Assembly (NCBI RefSeq): GCF_009870125.1
Contig: NC_046680.1
Coordinates: 15,643,501 to 15,707,500 of the forward strand
Origin: Drosophila pseudoobscura
Lineage: Eukaryota > Arthropoda > Insecta > Diptera > Drosophilidae
Length of the DNA stretch: 64,000 nucleotides
Direction: 5' to 3'
The position numbers were made by a program, and so were the translations under genes. Within the stretch, counting starts at the first letter, position 1; the number at the start of each line of letters is the position of its first letter. Below the pieces are notes generated by a model. The model was not told the origin of the DNA. It did no database searches and saw only the letters and a list, made by a program, of their open reading frames with translations. Positions 1 to 10,353 of the stretch are shown piece by piece.

Positions 1-1808
1 GGGGGAGGATAAGGGGGAGGGTGTCAGGATGTGTCAGGTGTGATACCAGTGAACAGCCCGAAAATGTGTGTAAGCGACTGCAAGCCGCCAGCGCAACGTG
101 GCATTAATTTCCGTTAATTAAAATAAATACGTCAAGCGATAATAAATAGCACGGCACTGGCATTAAATGGAGGCCCAGCGAGCCGGCAGCCCCAACCGAC
201 TCAAAAGACACACGGCCGCCTCCAATTAGATGTCTGCTGTACCCCAACATATGTACAGCTCTGAAGTAGTTGTCTCCTCTGCAATTAATGGGAGAATTGA
301 TTTGCCTGGAGGGCACATAAATTTCTGACACCCCAACAGATTGGCGATTCTCGGGATGCTGGCCCCGGTCCTGGCCCTGGTCCACTCGTGCGTTATTGCC
401 GAGCATAAATTCTATTCAAATTCTATAACATGTCAGCACATAAGCCGGCACTGTCAAGCGTGCGATGTACAGTCTCACCTTGACAGGGATGAGCTGTGGG
501 TGGCTGTGGAGGAGGCAAAGGCGAGAGTTTTGTGCAAATAACTGAAGCAAAACACAAATGTCTTTCGGGCAGGGATGGTGAGTGGAGGGTGGGTGGAGAG
601 CCGCCCTTCCGGGGCAAACGTACTCGAGTGGCAAACAAAAGATTATCCTTGCCCTTACTTCACGCTCAGCTATACAGACCTGCCTTGGACATGGACATAC
701 TCGGCAGCAGCACAACAGGAGGAGCAGCTGGAGCAGCAGGACCAGCACGACCAGCTGCTGCTCGGCAGGCGTCATTGTGGATGGTATAGAGGCGCGTGTG
801 GGTGGTTGTGGATGGCCCTGCTATTGAAACGTTGCAGTAATGAAAAAAAATGTCAACTTACACATACGTATGTACATATAAGGAGCCAGAGCCAGAGCCG
901 GGGCCAGATCCAGAGCGGAAGGCGGTGATAAGTAAGAGCTGGAGGTGGAGCCACAGCCACAGCCAGAGCCAGTGCCAGTGCCAGTGCCAGAGCAGACACT
1001 AGAGGTACGTATGTACAACAAAAGCGACAGCGACAGCGACAACGGCAACAAAACATGTGTCAAACGCCAGACATTCTGAGCAATATTAATAACACTCGGA
1101 TAATATATTTTTCATTAAAGCAGCAGCAAAGCAGCACAAAGATGTCACGATACTCGTGCACACAACGTGTGCCAGCTGTTGGGGCTCATGCTTAAAGACC
1201 GATAATGCAAAACTCCCACGCATACAGGCCGGTAGAGGTACAGTCAGACCAGGGGGGGGGGGGAATTTTATAAATTTAGTTATGACGGCGATTAGCGGCC
1301 ATTTTGCATTTCCCCGAGGCCAGGGCCTGGTTAGCCTTGAAAAACTTTACCCAGATCCCTTTTATGATAGCCCCGAGTCTGTTCGCCTGGCTGCCATCCG
1401 GTCCTTGCTGACACACAAAGGACAAGCGGCACACACTGCGTATGGGCAATGCTCTTAATTGCCTTTAAAGGGCCGTCTGCGATTTTTGCCAACTTTTGCC
1501 ATCATTTATGCAAAGCGGAAAGCCAGCATGTGGAAATACCGATGCACGCTGATACGAGTGCCGGCACAGGCACAGGCACCGGCACCGGCACCGGCGGCAT
1601 TCATGCATCAGAGCCGAAACGAATGAGAGGCCGAGACTCTTGACTTTGTTAATTAAACATAACGGCGCACAGCGCACATCGCACATCGCACAGCGCACAG
1701 GGAGCAATTCTCAAGTGAATAATTCAACAACAGCAAGTGCCCGAAACTTAACGAAAACTTTTCAAATTCATTGAAAACTTCATCCAGAAAAATGTCACAA
1801 ATTTCGAC
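1..1808. other. 5' flank of Or42b, non-coding
   Basis: No open frame here looks like a protein. The stretch holds simple-sequence tracts: degenerate CAGAGC/CAGTGC repeats at about 885-1000, a CGACAG run at about 1023-1042, twelve G at 1252-1263, CAGGCAC/CGGCAC repeats at about 1561-1595, and short GCACATC/GCGCACA direct repeats at about 1663-1700. It presumably contains the neuron-specific regulatory sequence of Or42b, but I cannot name sites. Confidence 0.5.
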
Positions 1809-1816
1809 TATATAAG
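1809..1816 (+). promoter_or_regulatory. TATA box of Or42b
   Basis: TATATAAG lies 39 bases before the Or42b start codon (1855). If transcription starts about 30 bases downstream, the 5' leader would be only about 15 bases. Both Or42a copies also have a TATA element at a similar distance from their ATG, which supports the call. Confidence 0.6.
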
Positions 1817-1854
1817 CAGCCCGCCAGGGAGCCGCGGCACACACTGGCCCCAGG

Positions 1855-3230
1855 ATGGTCTTCAAGCTAATACGACCAGCCCCGCTGACGGAGAAGGTGG
1901 GCTCTCGGGATGGCTGCATTTACCTGTTCAGGGCGATGAAGTTCATAGGCTGGGTGCCGCCCAAGTCTGGGGTGCTGCGCTACGTCTACCTCTTCTGGAC
2001 GCTGATGACGTTCGTGTGGTCCACCACGTACCTGCCGCTGGGTTTCCTGGGCAGCTACATGACCCAGATCAAGTCGTTCTCGCCGGGCGAGTTCCTCACC
2101 TCGCTGCAGGTGTGCTTCAACGCGTACGGGTCCTCGGTGAAGACGGCCATCACCTACTCGCAGCTGTGGCGACTCATCAAGGCCAAGGATCTGCTGGACA
2201 AGCTGGATCTGCGCTGCACCTCCGTCGAGGAGCGCGAGAAAATCCACCGCGTGGTGGCGCTCAGCAACCACGCCTTTCTCATCTTCACGTGCGTCTACTG
2301 CACCTACGCGGGGTCCACCTACCTCAGCTCGGTGCTGAGCGGGCGGCCACCCTGGCAGCTCTACAACCCCTACATCGACTGGCGCGACGGCCGGGGGAAT
2401 CTGTGGCTGGCGTCCACCCTCGAGTACGTCGTGATGTCGGGGGCCGTGCTCCAGGATCAGCTCTCCGACACCTACCCACTGGTCTACACCCTCATCCTGC
2501 GCGTCCACCTGGACATGCTGCGAGAGCGCATCCAGCGGTTGCGCACCGACGAGGCGATGAGCGAGGCCGAGAACTACGAGGAGCTGGTCAACTGCATCTT
2601 GGATCACAAGATTATTATAATGTGGGCAGGCCTGTTTGTGTTTTTGCAGTGACTTCAGTGCAGTAACCTCTTGTCCGTCCACTTTTTCAGGTTCTGCGAT
2701 ACGATCAAGCCCGTTATTTCGGGGACCATCTTCACCCAGTTCCTGCTGTGCGGCATTGTGCTGGGTCTGACGCTGATCAACGTGTTCTTCTTCTCGGACC
2801 TGTGGACCGGCATCGCCTCCTTCATGTTCGTCATCACCATTCTCCTGCAGACGTTCCCCTTCTGCTACACCTGCAATCTCATCATGGAGGACTGCGACGC
2901 CCTCACGCACGCCATCTTCCAGTCCAAGTGGGTGGACGCCTCTCGCCGCTACAAGATGACGCTCCTCTATTTCCTGCAGAACGTGCAGCGGCCCATCGTC
3001 TTCATTGCCGGCGGCATCTTTCAGATATCCATGAGCAGCAACATCAGCGTAAGTGCCAATGGTCGGCATTGTGGGAGCACTCTGCTTCCCAGGCCCGGCC
3101 CGCAGGCTAACAATTAAATCTGCTACAAGTTTAACATACTTTGGCCTACTTTCAGGTGGCCAAGTTCGCCTTCTCCGTCATCACCATCACCAAGCAAATG
3201 AACATAGCCGATAAGTTTAAGGACGAATGA
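1855..3230 (+). CDS. Or42b: Odorant receptor Or42b
   Basis: Three exons: 1855-2621, 2691-3048 and 3156-3230. They join in frame (phases 2 and 0) to 399 residues, the length I recall for D. melanogaster Or42b, and the N-terminus MVFKLIRPAPLTEK matches that gene closely. The product is a seven-transmembrane insect odorant receptor with inverted topology that pairs with Orco in dendrites of olfactory neurons. In D. melanogaster it detects fruit esters and vinegar volatiles in antennal neurons. Family marks seen include SPGEFLTSLQ in the first third and the conserved C-terminal exon ending in KQMNIADKF. Intron 1 (69 bp) has a GTGGGC donor and splits a Met codon, giving IIMFC where relatives have ILRYC. 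The gene converges on Or42a; an AATAAA lies at 3532-3537. Identity is by memory of the family. Confidence 0.94.
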
Positions 3231-3641
3231 GGAGGACTACTACTACTCTCTGGCTTATCACCGTTCCCATGATTACCCCATTGATTTTCTATAAATAAGA
3301 CGAGATACAAACTTTTAAATAACTCTGAAAATGGCAATTCCCACTCCCTTTCCTTCACACCAACATCAATATCCCCCACCCGTCTAGCGAATTCAACGCG
3401 GCGCTGCGATGATAGAGTCCAGTGCATCGTTATTTGTAGGAAAAAATGTAGATCTAGTGACAATTTCAATGAAAGCAACTCAGTAGACTATTATGTGTAT
3501 CGCACTGCAAGTAGCTTGCTTTTAAACGGCTAATAAATGCTCGAATTTATATTAACCAAACGATTGTTAAAAGGATTTAAGTCGGGTTTGGGTATGTGTT
3601 GAAAGAGCGAAACACGTGTGCCTTCGAAGAGAACTCTTTTG
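3231..3641. other. Convergent 3' intergenic region Or42b / Or42a
   Basis: This is the 411 bp between the stop codons of two convergent receptor genes. It contains an AATAAA at 3532-3537 that could end the Or42b transcript. I see no other feature in it. Confidence 0.5.
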
Positions 3642-4990
3642 TTAATCGGCTTCCCCTTCGACCTTGGAGAGCTTCTCCGAAATATTCATTTGCTTGACCA
3701 GCGTAAAGACTGAGAACGAAAACTTGGTGACCTACAAGGCAGAGCATTAGTTACCCACAATTTCCAGCACAATCGGGAATAATTTGATGCTCACACTGAT
3801 GTTGGTGCCCACGGAGATGGGAAATACGTTCATGGCCATGAAGGTGATGGGCTGCTGGAGCTTCTGCAGGAAGTACATGAGCGTCTTCTTGTAGCGCTGC
3901 TCGCCATCGATCCAGTTCGACTCGAAAAGAGCGTCCGCCAGGTTGTAGCAGTCGTCCGTGAGGTAGTTGCAGAGAATGCAGAACGGAGTGGTCTCCAGCA
4001 GAACAGCGGCCATGAAGGACAGGGCGGCAATGGCCGATCCCAGATTGGCGAACAGCACAATGTTGATGAGTGTGAAGCCAAGGACCAGGCCCACAACGAG
4101 GAACTGCACAAAAATGGTGCCCGAAATCACGGGTCGCAAACAATCCACAAAACTGCAAAGGATCCACAGCTTGGATTAAAGAACCTTACCACAATGAGTG
4201 GACGCTCAACCCACCGCAGTATGGTCTTGTGGTCCTGGATGCACTGAATTAGTTGCTCGTAGCGCTGCTCGGGGCTCTCCTCAGGGTCGCTGCCCAACTG
4301 TCTTAGGCGGTCCGCGAAAATGGACATGTGGGCACGGAGCACGAGCACATAGTTGACGGGATAACAGTCCACACAGACGTCCTGAAAGCAGGCACCGGCC
4401 ATGGCGAAGTATTCCAGTCCCGACTGCAGGCCCAGCTGCCACGAGCTGGAGCGCCAGTCCAGGTACGGATAGTAGTTCTGGTAGGGCGGCCTGCCCATCA
4501 GGATCGCAGTGAGGAACGTGTTGGTGGCATACACCATGTAGACGGTCATGAAGATGAAGAAGATTCGGTTGCTCCTGGAAACGGCCTGATGGACTCGGAG
4601 GCGTTCGCTGGGCTGGGTGAGGCGCCTGTCCATTTCGTCCAAAATGTCGTTGGCATCGTCGAAGTGCTTGACGAGCGCCCAGACGATCAGGACCTTGGTG
4701 GAGCAGGACCAGGCGTTAAAGGCCACCTGAAGGGAGGTGAGGAACTCCCCCGGAGAGAACTCTGAGAGATGGCTGATGTACCCAGTCAGGAAGCCGATGG
4801 GCTGGTAGAACGTAGAGCAGAGATTCAGGGCAAAGGACCACAGGCAGTAGGCAACGAAGAATCGAGCCGGTGGCCTTCGCACTCCCATTAGAAAGATGCA
4901 GCGCAGCAAGTACAGAGTCCCATTCCGCGAGCAGGCCGGGGCTTCCTTCGGCAGCGTGAACATGGCCGGGAAGACTTTACGCAGCACCAT
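3642..4990 (-). CDS. Or42a: Odorant receptor Or42a, copy 1
   Basis: Exons, 5' to 3' on the minus strand, are 4990-4215, 4152-3795 and 3731-3642, with introns of 62 and 63 bp. They give 407 residues, close to the length I recall for D. melanogaster Or42a. The start MVLRKVFPAMFTL sits 43 bases after a TATA element. The product is a seven-transmembrane, Orco-dependent odorant receptor; in D. melanogaster the orthologue serves larval and maxillary-palp neurons tuned to short esters. Motifs seen include SPGEFLTSLQVAFNAWSCS, the conserved exon 2 start FVDCLRPVISGTIF, and a C-terminal exon with FSFSVFTLVKQMNI ending VEGEAD. Exon 2 and the end of exon 1 are nearly identical to copy 2, while the rest is clearly diverged. 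No frame damage is visible, so it is probably functional. Confidence 0.93.
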
Positions 4991-5032
4991 CCTGCCTCCA
5001 GTTGAGTGTCGATGCTTCAAACTGGATTGAAG

Positions 5033-5041
5033 CCTTTTATA
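5033..5041 (-). promoter_or_regulatory. TATA box of Or42a copy 1
   Basis: TATAAAAGG on the minus strand, 42 bases before the ATG at 4990. The same element is kept in copy 2. Confidence 0.6.
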
Positions 5042-5116
5042 CGTCCGACCGTGGCGTGATTGAGTCGCAGGACATGGAAAATTCATGAGCGACACGTCTA
5101 AACTCGTCAACCGAAA

Positions 5117-5362
5117 TCAATTATGGTTAGGGTAACAGTTGTTCAGCACCTCGGCGAGCACCCGCTGCACCGAACGCACGGCACCCTCAACGCCCAAAGG
5201 CTTCAGTGGAGCAGCGTCCTCGTCCAATCCGAATGCCCGACGGGTTACGGCGATGGCGGCGGCGCTTAGCACGTAACGCTCCGGAGAAGTGTAAAAGTTT
5301 ACACTTGCATATAAATAAATGATGGCTCTCTGTTTCGTCGAAGAGCAGCAGGCTGCAGCGGT
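5117..5362 (-). pseudogene. Coding-like fragment of unknown gene upstream of Or42a copy 1
   Basis: On the minus strand one frame is open for 81 codons and ends in TGA at 5119-5117, just upstream of the Or42a promoter. The final ~55 codons have protein-like composition and G/C-rich third positions, unlike the AT-rich surroundings; a sample is SPERYVLSAAAIAVTRRAFG. There is no ATG in the open stretch, so it can only be a 3' exon or a remnant; a possible acceptor (CTGCAG) lies near its 5' end. The homologous stretch upstream of copy 2 (about 7930-8100) has a 1-base deletion, a premature stop and a further internal deletion. I do not recognise the protein family. It may be a relic carried along by the duplication or the last exon of an undetected gene. 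Confidence 0.4.
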
Positions 5363-5450
5363 TCACAGAGCGAGGGGTAATAGTTCAAATTTCATTTGCA
5401 GAGAGCGCGTCAAAGTGCAGTCTTCAATTAGGATTACCCAAGCACCGTCA

Positions 5451-6405
5451 TTGTACCATAATTGTGCCACCTCTGTTGTAATTAAATGACAATCACAGTC
5501 GACTATGCCGACTATTCCCCCCTTTTGATTTCGCCAGTTGCAAGAAGACCTCATCTCATTGGATCCATCAGACGAGTGAGAGATCTAATTAGAATAATAG
5601 TACGTAACGTGGGCCGACATGTACAATTTATATTGACTAAGTACGTTTGTAATTCTCTCGGTTTCTTGCCTGCTTTTGACAAACAACACCCAGCAGATGG
5701 TTCTTTGAAAAAACCTAGCAGGTCTGTATATACTAAATTCTAGAGTTAATTACTTTAAGGCTTATGGTAAACGGACTTTTTCTGAATTATCGTGTTTTTT
5801 TTTTTGTATGGCCAGATTTCGTTTTTTAATTTTCCTTTTTTTTAGAGGTAGCAAATTTTTTTAGATGGAAAATATTGATTTTATTGTAACAAAGTTGCTA
5901 CGTTTCGTGGCAACTTAATCAGGTTTAATCAAAGAACAAAAAAATAAAAGAATTAGCTAAAAAAAAAAATATATATATATATACAATTTTTTTAGTTTAT
6001 GAAAACCTTGCCATAGATAAAAAACTATTATTCATTAAACATTTGTAAGTGTAATTATACTTTATTCTCTTTACGCAGTGGACTAGAAAAAAGTACAGCT
6101 CGTAAAAGGTTTTTTTAGTTTTAGTAAATTTGTTCAGTGCATGGCGAGAGTGCTGCCCGAACCTTTGGGAATGAGTGTCCTCCCAAGGAGCATTGTCCAC
6201 CCAAAGGTATCTACAATTTCAATCATTTCTGTTTGCGGAAAACAGCGCTGTGCTTCCGTCTCTCTTTTCTCTGCTTTCGTTTGAAGCTGAAAACCTTTTT
6301 CCTCTGAAGAGGATAAAGTTACTTCAAAATCCTTCAATAGTACGTTCAGTGCTTGCTGTGTGCTCTGCGTTTGCTAGACAAATATTCGCTTTTAAATTTC
6401 ACTGA
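5451..6405. other. AT-rich spacer between Or42a units
   Basis: This spacer separates the two duplication units. It holds poly-T and poly-A tracts, a TA run at 5970-5983 and no open frame that looks real. It is not obviously related to the spacer downstream of unit A. Confidence 0.5.
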
Positions 6406-7764
6406 TTAATTAAAATCGGCTTCCCCTTCGACCTTGGCCAGCTTCTCCGCAATATTCATTTGCTTGACCAGCGTAAAGACTGAGAACGAAAACTTGGTGA
6501 CCTACAAGGAAACCCCTTTGCTCGAGTACTCATAAATTTCCCGAAAATTCGTTTTGGATACTCACAACAATGTTGGTGCCCACGGAAATGGGAAAAGCGT
6601 TCATGGCCATGAACTTGATGGGCTGCTGGAGCTTCTGCAGGAAGTACATGAGCGTCTTCTTGTAGCGCTGCTCGCCATCGATCCAGTTCGACTCGAAAAG
6701 AGCGTCCGCCAGGTTGTAGCAGTCGTCCGTGAGGTAGTTGCAGAGAATGCAGAACGGAGTGGTCTCCAGCAGAACAGCGGCCATGAAGGACAGGGCGGCA
6801 ATGGCCGATCCCAGATTGGCGAACAGCACAATGTTGATGAGTGTGAAGCCAAGGACCAGGCCCACAACCAGGAACTGCACAAAAATGGTGCCCGAAATCA
6901 CGGGTCGCAAACAATCCACAAAACTGCAAAGGATCCAGGACAAGATCGATTAAAGAACCATTCCACTATGAGTGGACGCTCAACCCACCGCAGTATGGTC
7001 TTGTGGTCCTGGATGCACTGAATTAGTTGCTCGTAGCGCTGCTCGGGGCTCTCCTCAGGGTCGCTGCCCAACTGTCTTAGGCGGTCCGCGAAAATGGACA
7101 TGTGGGCACGGAGCACGAGGACAAAGTTGACGGGATAACAGTCCACACAGACGTCCTGCAGGCATGCACCGGCCATGGCAAAGTACTCTAAGCCCGTCTG
7201 CAGACCCAGGTGCAACGAGCTGGAGCGCCAGTCGAGGTACGGATAGTAGTTTTGGTAGAGCGGTTTCCCATTCGCGATGGCAGTGAGGCACGTGTTGGTG
7301 GCGTACGACATGTAGACGGTCATGAAGATGAAGAAGATTCGGTTGCTCTTGGAAACGGCACGATGTACTCGGAGGCGTTCGCTGGGTTGAGTGAGGCGCC
7401 TGTCCATTTCGTCCAAAATGTCGTTGGCATCGTCGAAGTGCTTGACGAGCGCCCAGACGATCAGGACCTTGGCGGAGCAGGACCAGGCGTTAAAGGCCAC
7501 CTGAAGGGAGGTGAGTAACTCCCCCGCGGAGAGTTCAGACAGATGGCTGATGTACCCAGTCAGAAAGGCGATGGGCTGGTAGAACGTCGAGCTGAGGTTC
7601 ATGACGATAGACCACAGGCAGTAGGCCACGAAGAATCGAGCCGGTGGCTTTCGCACTCCCATCACAAAGATGCAGCGCATCAAGTACAGAGTCCCATTCC
7701 GAGAGCAGGCCGGGGCCTCCTCCGACAGCGTGTACATGGCCGGGAAGATTTTACGCAGCACCAT
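6406..7764 (-). CDS. Or42a: Odorant receptor Or42a, copy 2
   Basis: Exons on the minus strand are 7764-6989, 6923-6566 and 6501-6406, with introns of 65 and 64 bp. They give 409 residues. It is the same type of receptor as copy 1 (seven-transmembrane, Orco partner, olfactory neuron dendrite). It differs in the N-terminal two thirds (for example AMYTLSEEAPAC, LSAGELLTSLQ, IANGKPLYQNY) and ends VEGEADFN, two residues longer because the stop moved. Exon 2 is almost identical to copy 1. The second-intron donor follows ATT GTT, giving NIVVTK where copy 1 has NISVTK. The reading frame is intact throughout. Sequence change in the ligand-facing half suggests possible divergence in odour tuning, which is an inference. 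Confidence 0.92.
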
Positions 7765-7814
7765 CCTGACTCCTCAAGATTTTCGATTGTTGCACCTGGA
7801 CTGGAGTCGCGCGG

Positions 7815-7822
7815 CTTTTATA
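7815..7822 (-). promoter_or_regulatory. TATA box of Or42a copy 2
   Basis: TATAAAAG on the minus strand, 50 bases before the ATG at 7764, in the same relative place as in copy 1. Confidence 0.6.
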
Positions 7823-8200
7823 TGCCCGACCGTGCCGTGATTATAAGCTCATCAATCGCCTGCCATGGGAAATTCATGAGCGACACTTGCAAGCTCGTCA
7901 ACCGAAATCAATTAAGGTTAGGGTAACAGTTCGACGAGGAGCTGCGGCACCGAACTCTCGGCCCCCTCAGCGCCCAGAGCCTTCAGTGGAGCAGCGTCTT
8001 TGCCGTGTTCAAATGCCGGGCAGATAAGGTGATGGCGGTGGCACTAAGCACCTGGCTCTCCTTGGCAGTGTAAGAGTTAGCACATGCATATAGCTAAACG
8101 ATGAACAGGCTGCAGTCTGCAGCAGTTCACAAGGCATGGCGTAATAGCTCTAAAGCCCATCAAAGTCCAGTCTACGGTTGAGAGTACCTTTGCACCTTCA

Positions 8201-9573
8201 TCAAGCGGCTGTGAATTGGCACTCTACTTTGAGAGAGGGTTCTATGAATTATTCTCGAATTAAATACCTCGAAGCTTATGCAAGTAATTACAATCTGTAA
8301 GCCAAATTGATTATTTTATAGAAACTTCTTTGTGCAGCTTATTTGATAGGTATTATATTGCCACAATATGGTAAACATTCAATTAAATTCACAGCTCTGT
8401 GTGAAATAAACAGTTCTATGCCTGAGAGCGACGCGCGACAAGCTCAATTTCAATTAATTTCCACCATGCCGAGAGCCGTAAATCATTGGGCTATTGGGCC
8501 GATTGCCCACCGAAACAGGTGTAGAGGCGTTGTCAGTTCCAAGTCAAGTCAACTCCGAATCCCGATTGGGACAAGCGCCCCAGCTGCAGTTTGCTCATTG
8601 AATTAGAAAAGGACGACAGTCTCTGACCCGCCACAAAGGGTAAATGGGACATTGACTGGGAAACTTTTTAATTAAACGCTTTAGCTCAATTGGCAGCAGC
8701 TGAAATCGAAGGCTCCCTGGCCGGCTGACAGAGCTGAGAGTGTCTCGAGTTGGCTCTAAATTAGCCACATTAGCCAATGGTGCTCACATCAGGCGAGAAT
8801 TTCGGCGAAAATTTTCGAGTAAATAAAGGCAAAATGGCGCTAACGACACTTCCGCTTGGGCCGTCGGCCAATGGGCGGCACTTCACAGCGGGTTGATTGT
8901 ACTTGAACTTGTACGAGTATTTGCAGCAATTGTTTTTTCCTTTTTGCGAGACCCGTCGCTGTTCAGACAAGTGGCAACAGATTGGCGTTTCAGCTTCAAA
9001 GCATTTTCCAAACACGAGCGAATAGGCGTCGCTTTTTTTTAAATACCCTAGACAATTTTTTTAGCAAAATGTATGGTTTTCGGCTCTCGAATGAGTGGCT
9101 GCCTGCAGCCAGAATCCTTCCGTTAAAGGCCCACTGAGCAAACAGTAAGAATAAATGACAGTACAGCATATATTGGCTGTCCATCAGCCAGTGCCTGAGT
9201 CTGATCATGAGCCTGAGCCCTTCCGTGCCCACAGTGCGTATGAGCAATCAGAGAAAGGTTGACTCAAGCCACCGCACAAATATTTAATTTTATCTGGCTG
9301 TTTTTATTGCGGCGCGGCTCGCAACAGGTGCGGCATTTGAGGTTCGTCAAAGGCAAACTCATTTGCACTTGAAACCGTGGCAACAAGTCAGGACTGGTCG
9401 GGAGTCGGTACTAGGGGGGGGGGGAGGGGGCAGGCAGCCGAATGAGGTGACAGCTAGCCAAATGTTGATATTAGCCACCCAAAACCAGCCCAAACTCAGG
9501 TGGCTGCCGGGCCAACTTCAAAACGAGCTCGCTCCACTTCAAAGCAAATAAACAGAATCAAATTTTCCCGACG
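8201..9573. other. Intergenic region Or42a copy 2 / Tsp42A
   Basis: No coding frame of interest. A G-rich run lies at about 9413-9428. The last part is the 5' flank of Tsp42A; I see no clear TATA element. Confidence 0.45.
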
Positions 9574-10353
9574 ATGGTGAGATTGTGCCGTGGGTGTCGC
9601 ATATCGCACGACTGTGTGCTGCAGATCAATGTGGTGCTGCTGCTGGCCGGGCTCATCTTTCTGATGGATGTGTTCAACCACATGTACGTGAAGTACACAC
9701 TCCTCCGGGAGGCCACCGTCTTCCCGGGCGTCCTAATGGCCTGGATGTTCATGATGCGCTTCCTCACCACGGCGGGGTACATCCTGAACGCCATCGTGGG
9801 CATCCGCTTGGCCCGGTGCCCGGGCCTGATCAAATTTGCTAGCTACATGTTTTTTAGCTTACTGCTGCTGCTGTACACCCTGAGCATAGCGGCGACGCGG
9901 TTTGTGTATCGATCACGCTTCGAGCTCTCCGCCACGAGGATGGCGCTGCTGCTGTGGAGGAACGACAAGATTGGGCGGCTGGAGGAGGAGCTCGGCTGCT
10001 GCGGCCGAATGGGCCTAATCGACTACCAAATCTCAGCCGAGGAACGCCACTGGGCCAGTGGCGCCTGCTGTGGGGAACCGGGCTGCGGGGGCTGCTCCGC
10101 GAAGGTGATCAAGTACCTCTGGGGCATCGAGGTGGAGGTGGCCCGCGACAACTTCATCCTGTTCATATTGCTCTTGGTGGGGGCGGTAGTCACGATGTGT
10201 CACTACAAAGATGTGCAGCTAAACACGTTTGGAGATCCCAACGACTGCGGCCACGAGTCAGAAGAGGAGAATCAGCAGGAGGAGGAGGATGAGGATTCAC
10301 CCTGGAAGAGCACGAGAAGCGACACTGAGACCGAGGCGAGCACTCTCCAATGA
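9574..10353 (+). CDS. Tsp42A: Tetraspanin Tsp42A
   Basis: A single exon encodes 259 residues. The product has four hydrophobic segments at about residues 15-34, 48-75, 88-111 and 193-210, as in tetraspanins. The large extracellular loop (about 112-192) carries the family's CCG motif at 142-144 and a second paired-cysteine site GACCGEPGC at about 163-171, with a further Cys at 174. The C-terminal tail is unusually acidic (EEENQQEEEDED region) and faces the cytoplasm. Tetraspanins organise membrane microdomains with integrins, receptors and proteases. The name rests on likeness to the 42A-region tetraspanin and on the neighbouring 42A receptors. The ATG at 9574 is chosen because it precedes the first membrane segment by the usual short tail. 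Confidence 0.82.
   Translation: MVRLCRGCRISHDCVLQINVVLLLAGLIFLMDVFNHMYVKYTLLREATVFPGVLMAWMFMMRFLTTAGYILNAIVGIRLARCPGLIKFASYMFFSLLLLLYTLSIAATRFVYRSRFELSATRMALLLWRNDKIGRLEEELGCCGRMGLIDYQISAEERHWASGACCGEPGCGGCSAKVIKYLWGIEVEVARDNFILFILLLVGAVVTMCHYKDVQLNTFGDPNDCGHESEEENQQEEEDEDSPWKSTRSDTETEASTLQ

Larger units (their letters stand above)
3642..5450 (-). repeat. Tandem duplication unit A (Or42a copy 1 with upstream flank)
   Basis: Aligning by eye with 6406-8200, similarity covers the whole Or42a gene, the upstream GTCAACCGAAATCAATTA stretch, the coding-like fragment and the region around GGCTGCAG..GGTTCAC, then fades near 5450. The second unit has the same orientation. Confidence 0.75.
6406..8200 (-). 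repeat. Tandem duplication unit B (Or42a copy 2 with upstream flank)
   Basis: This is the counterpart of 3642-5450. It contains the second Or42a gene and the decayed version of the coding-like fragment (about 7930-8100), which is frameshifted here. Confidence 0.75.

Noticed and set aside
1867-3069. 400-codon open frame antisense to Or42b
   Set aside because: It is a shadow of the receptor exons, crosses a real intron and has no protein family character.
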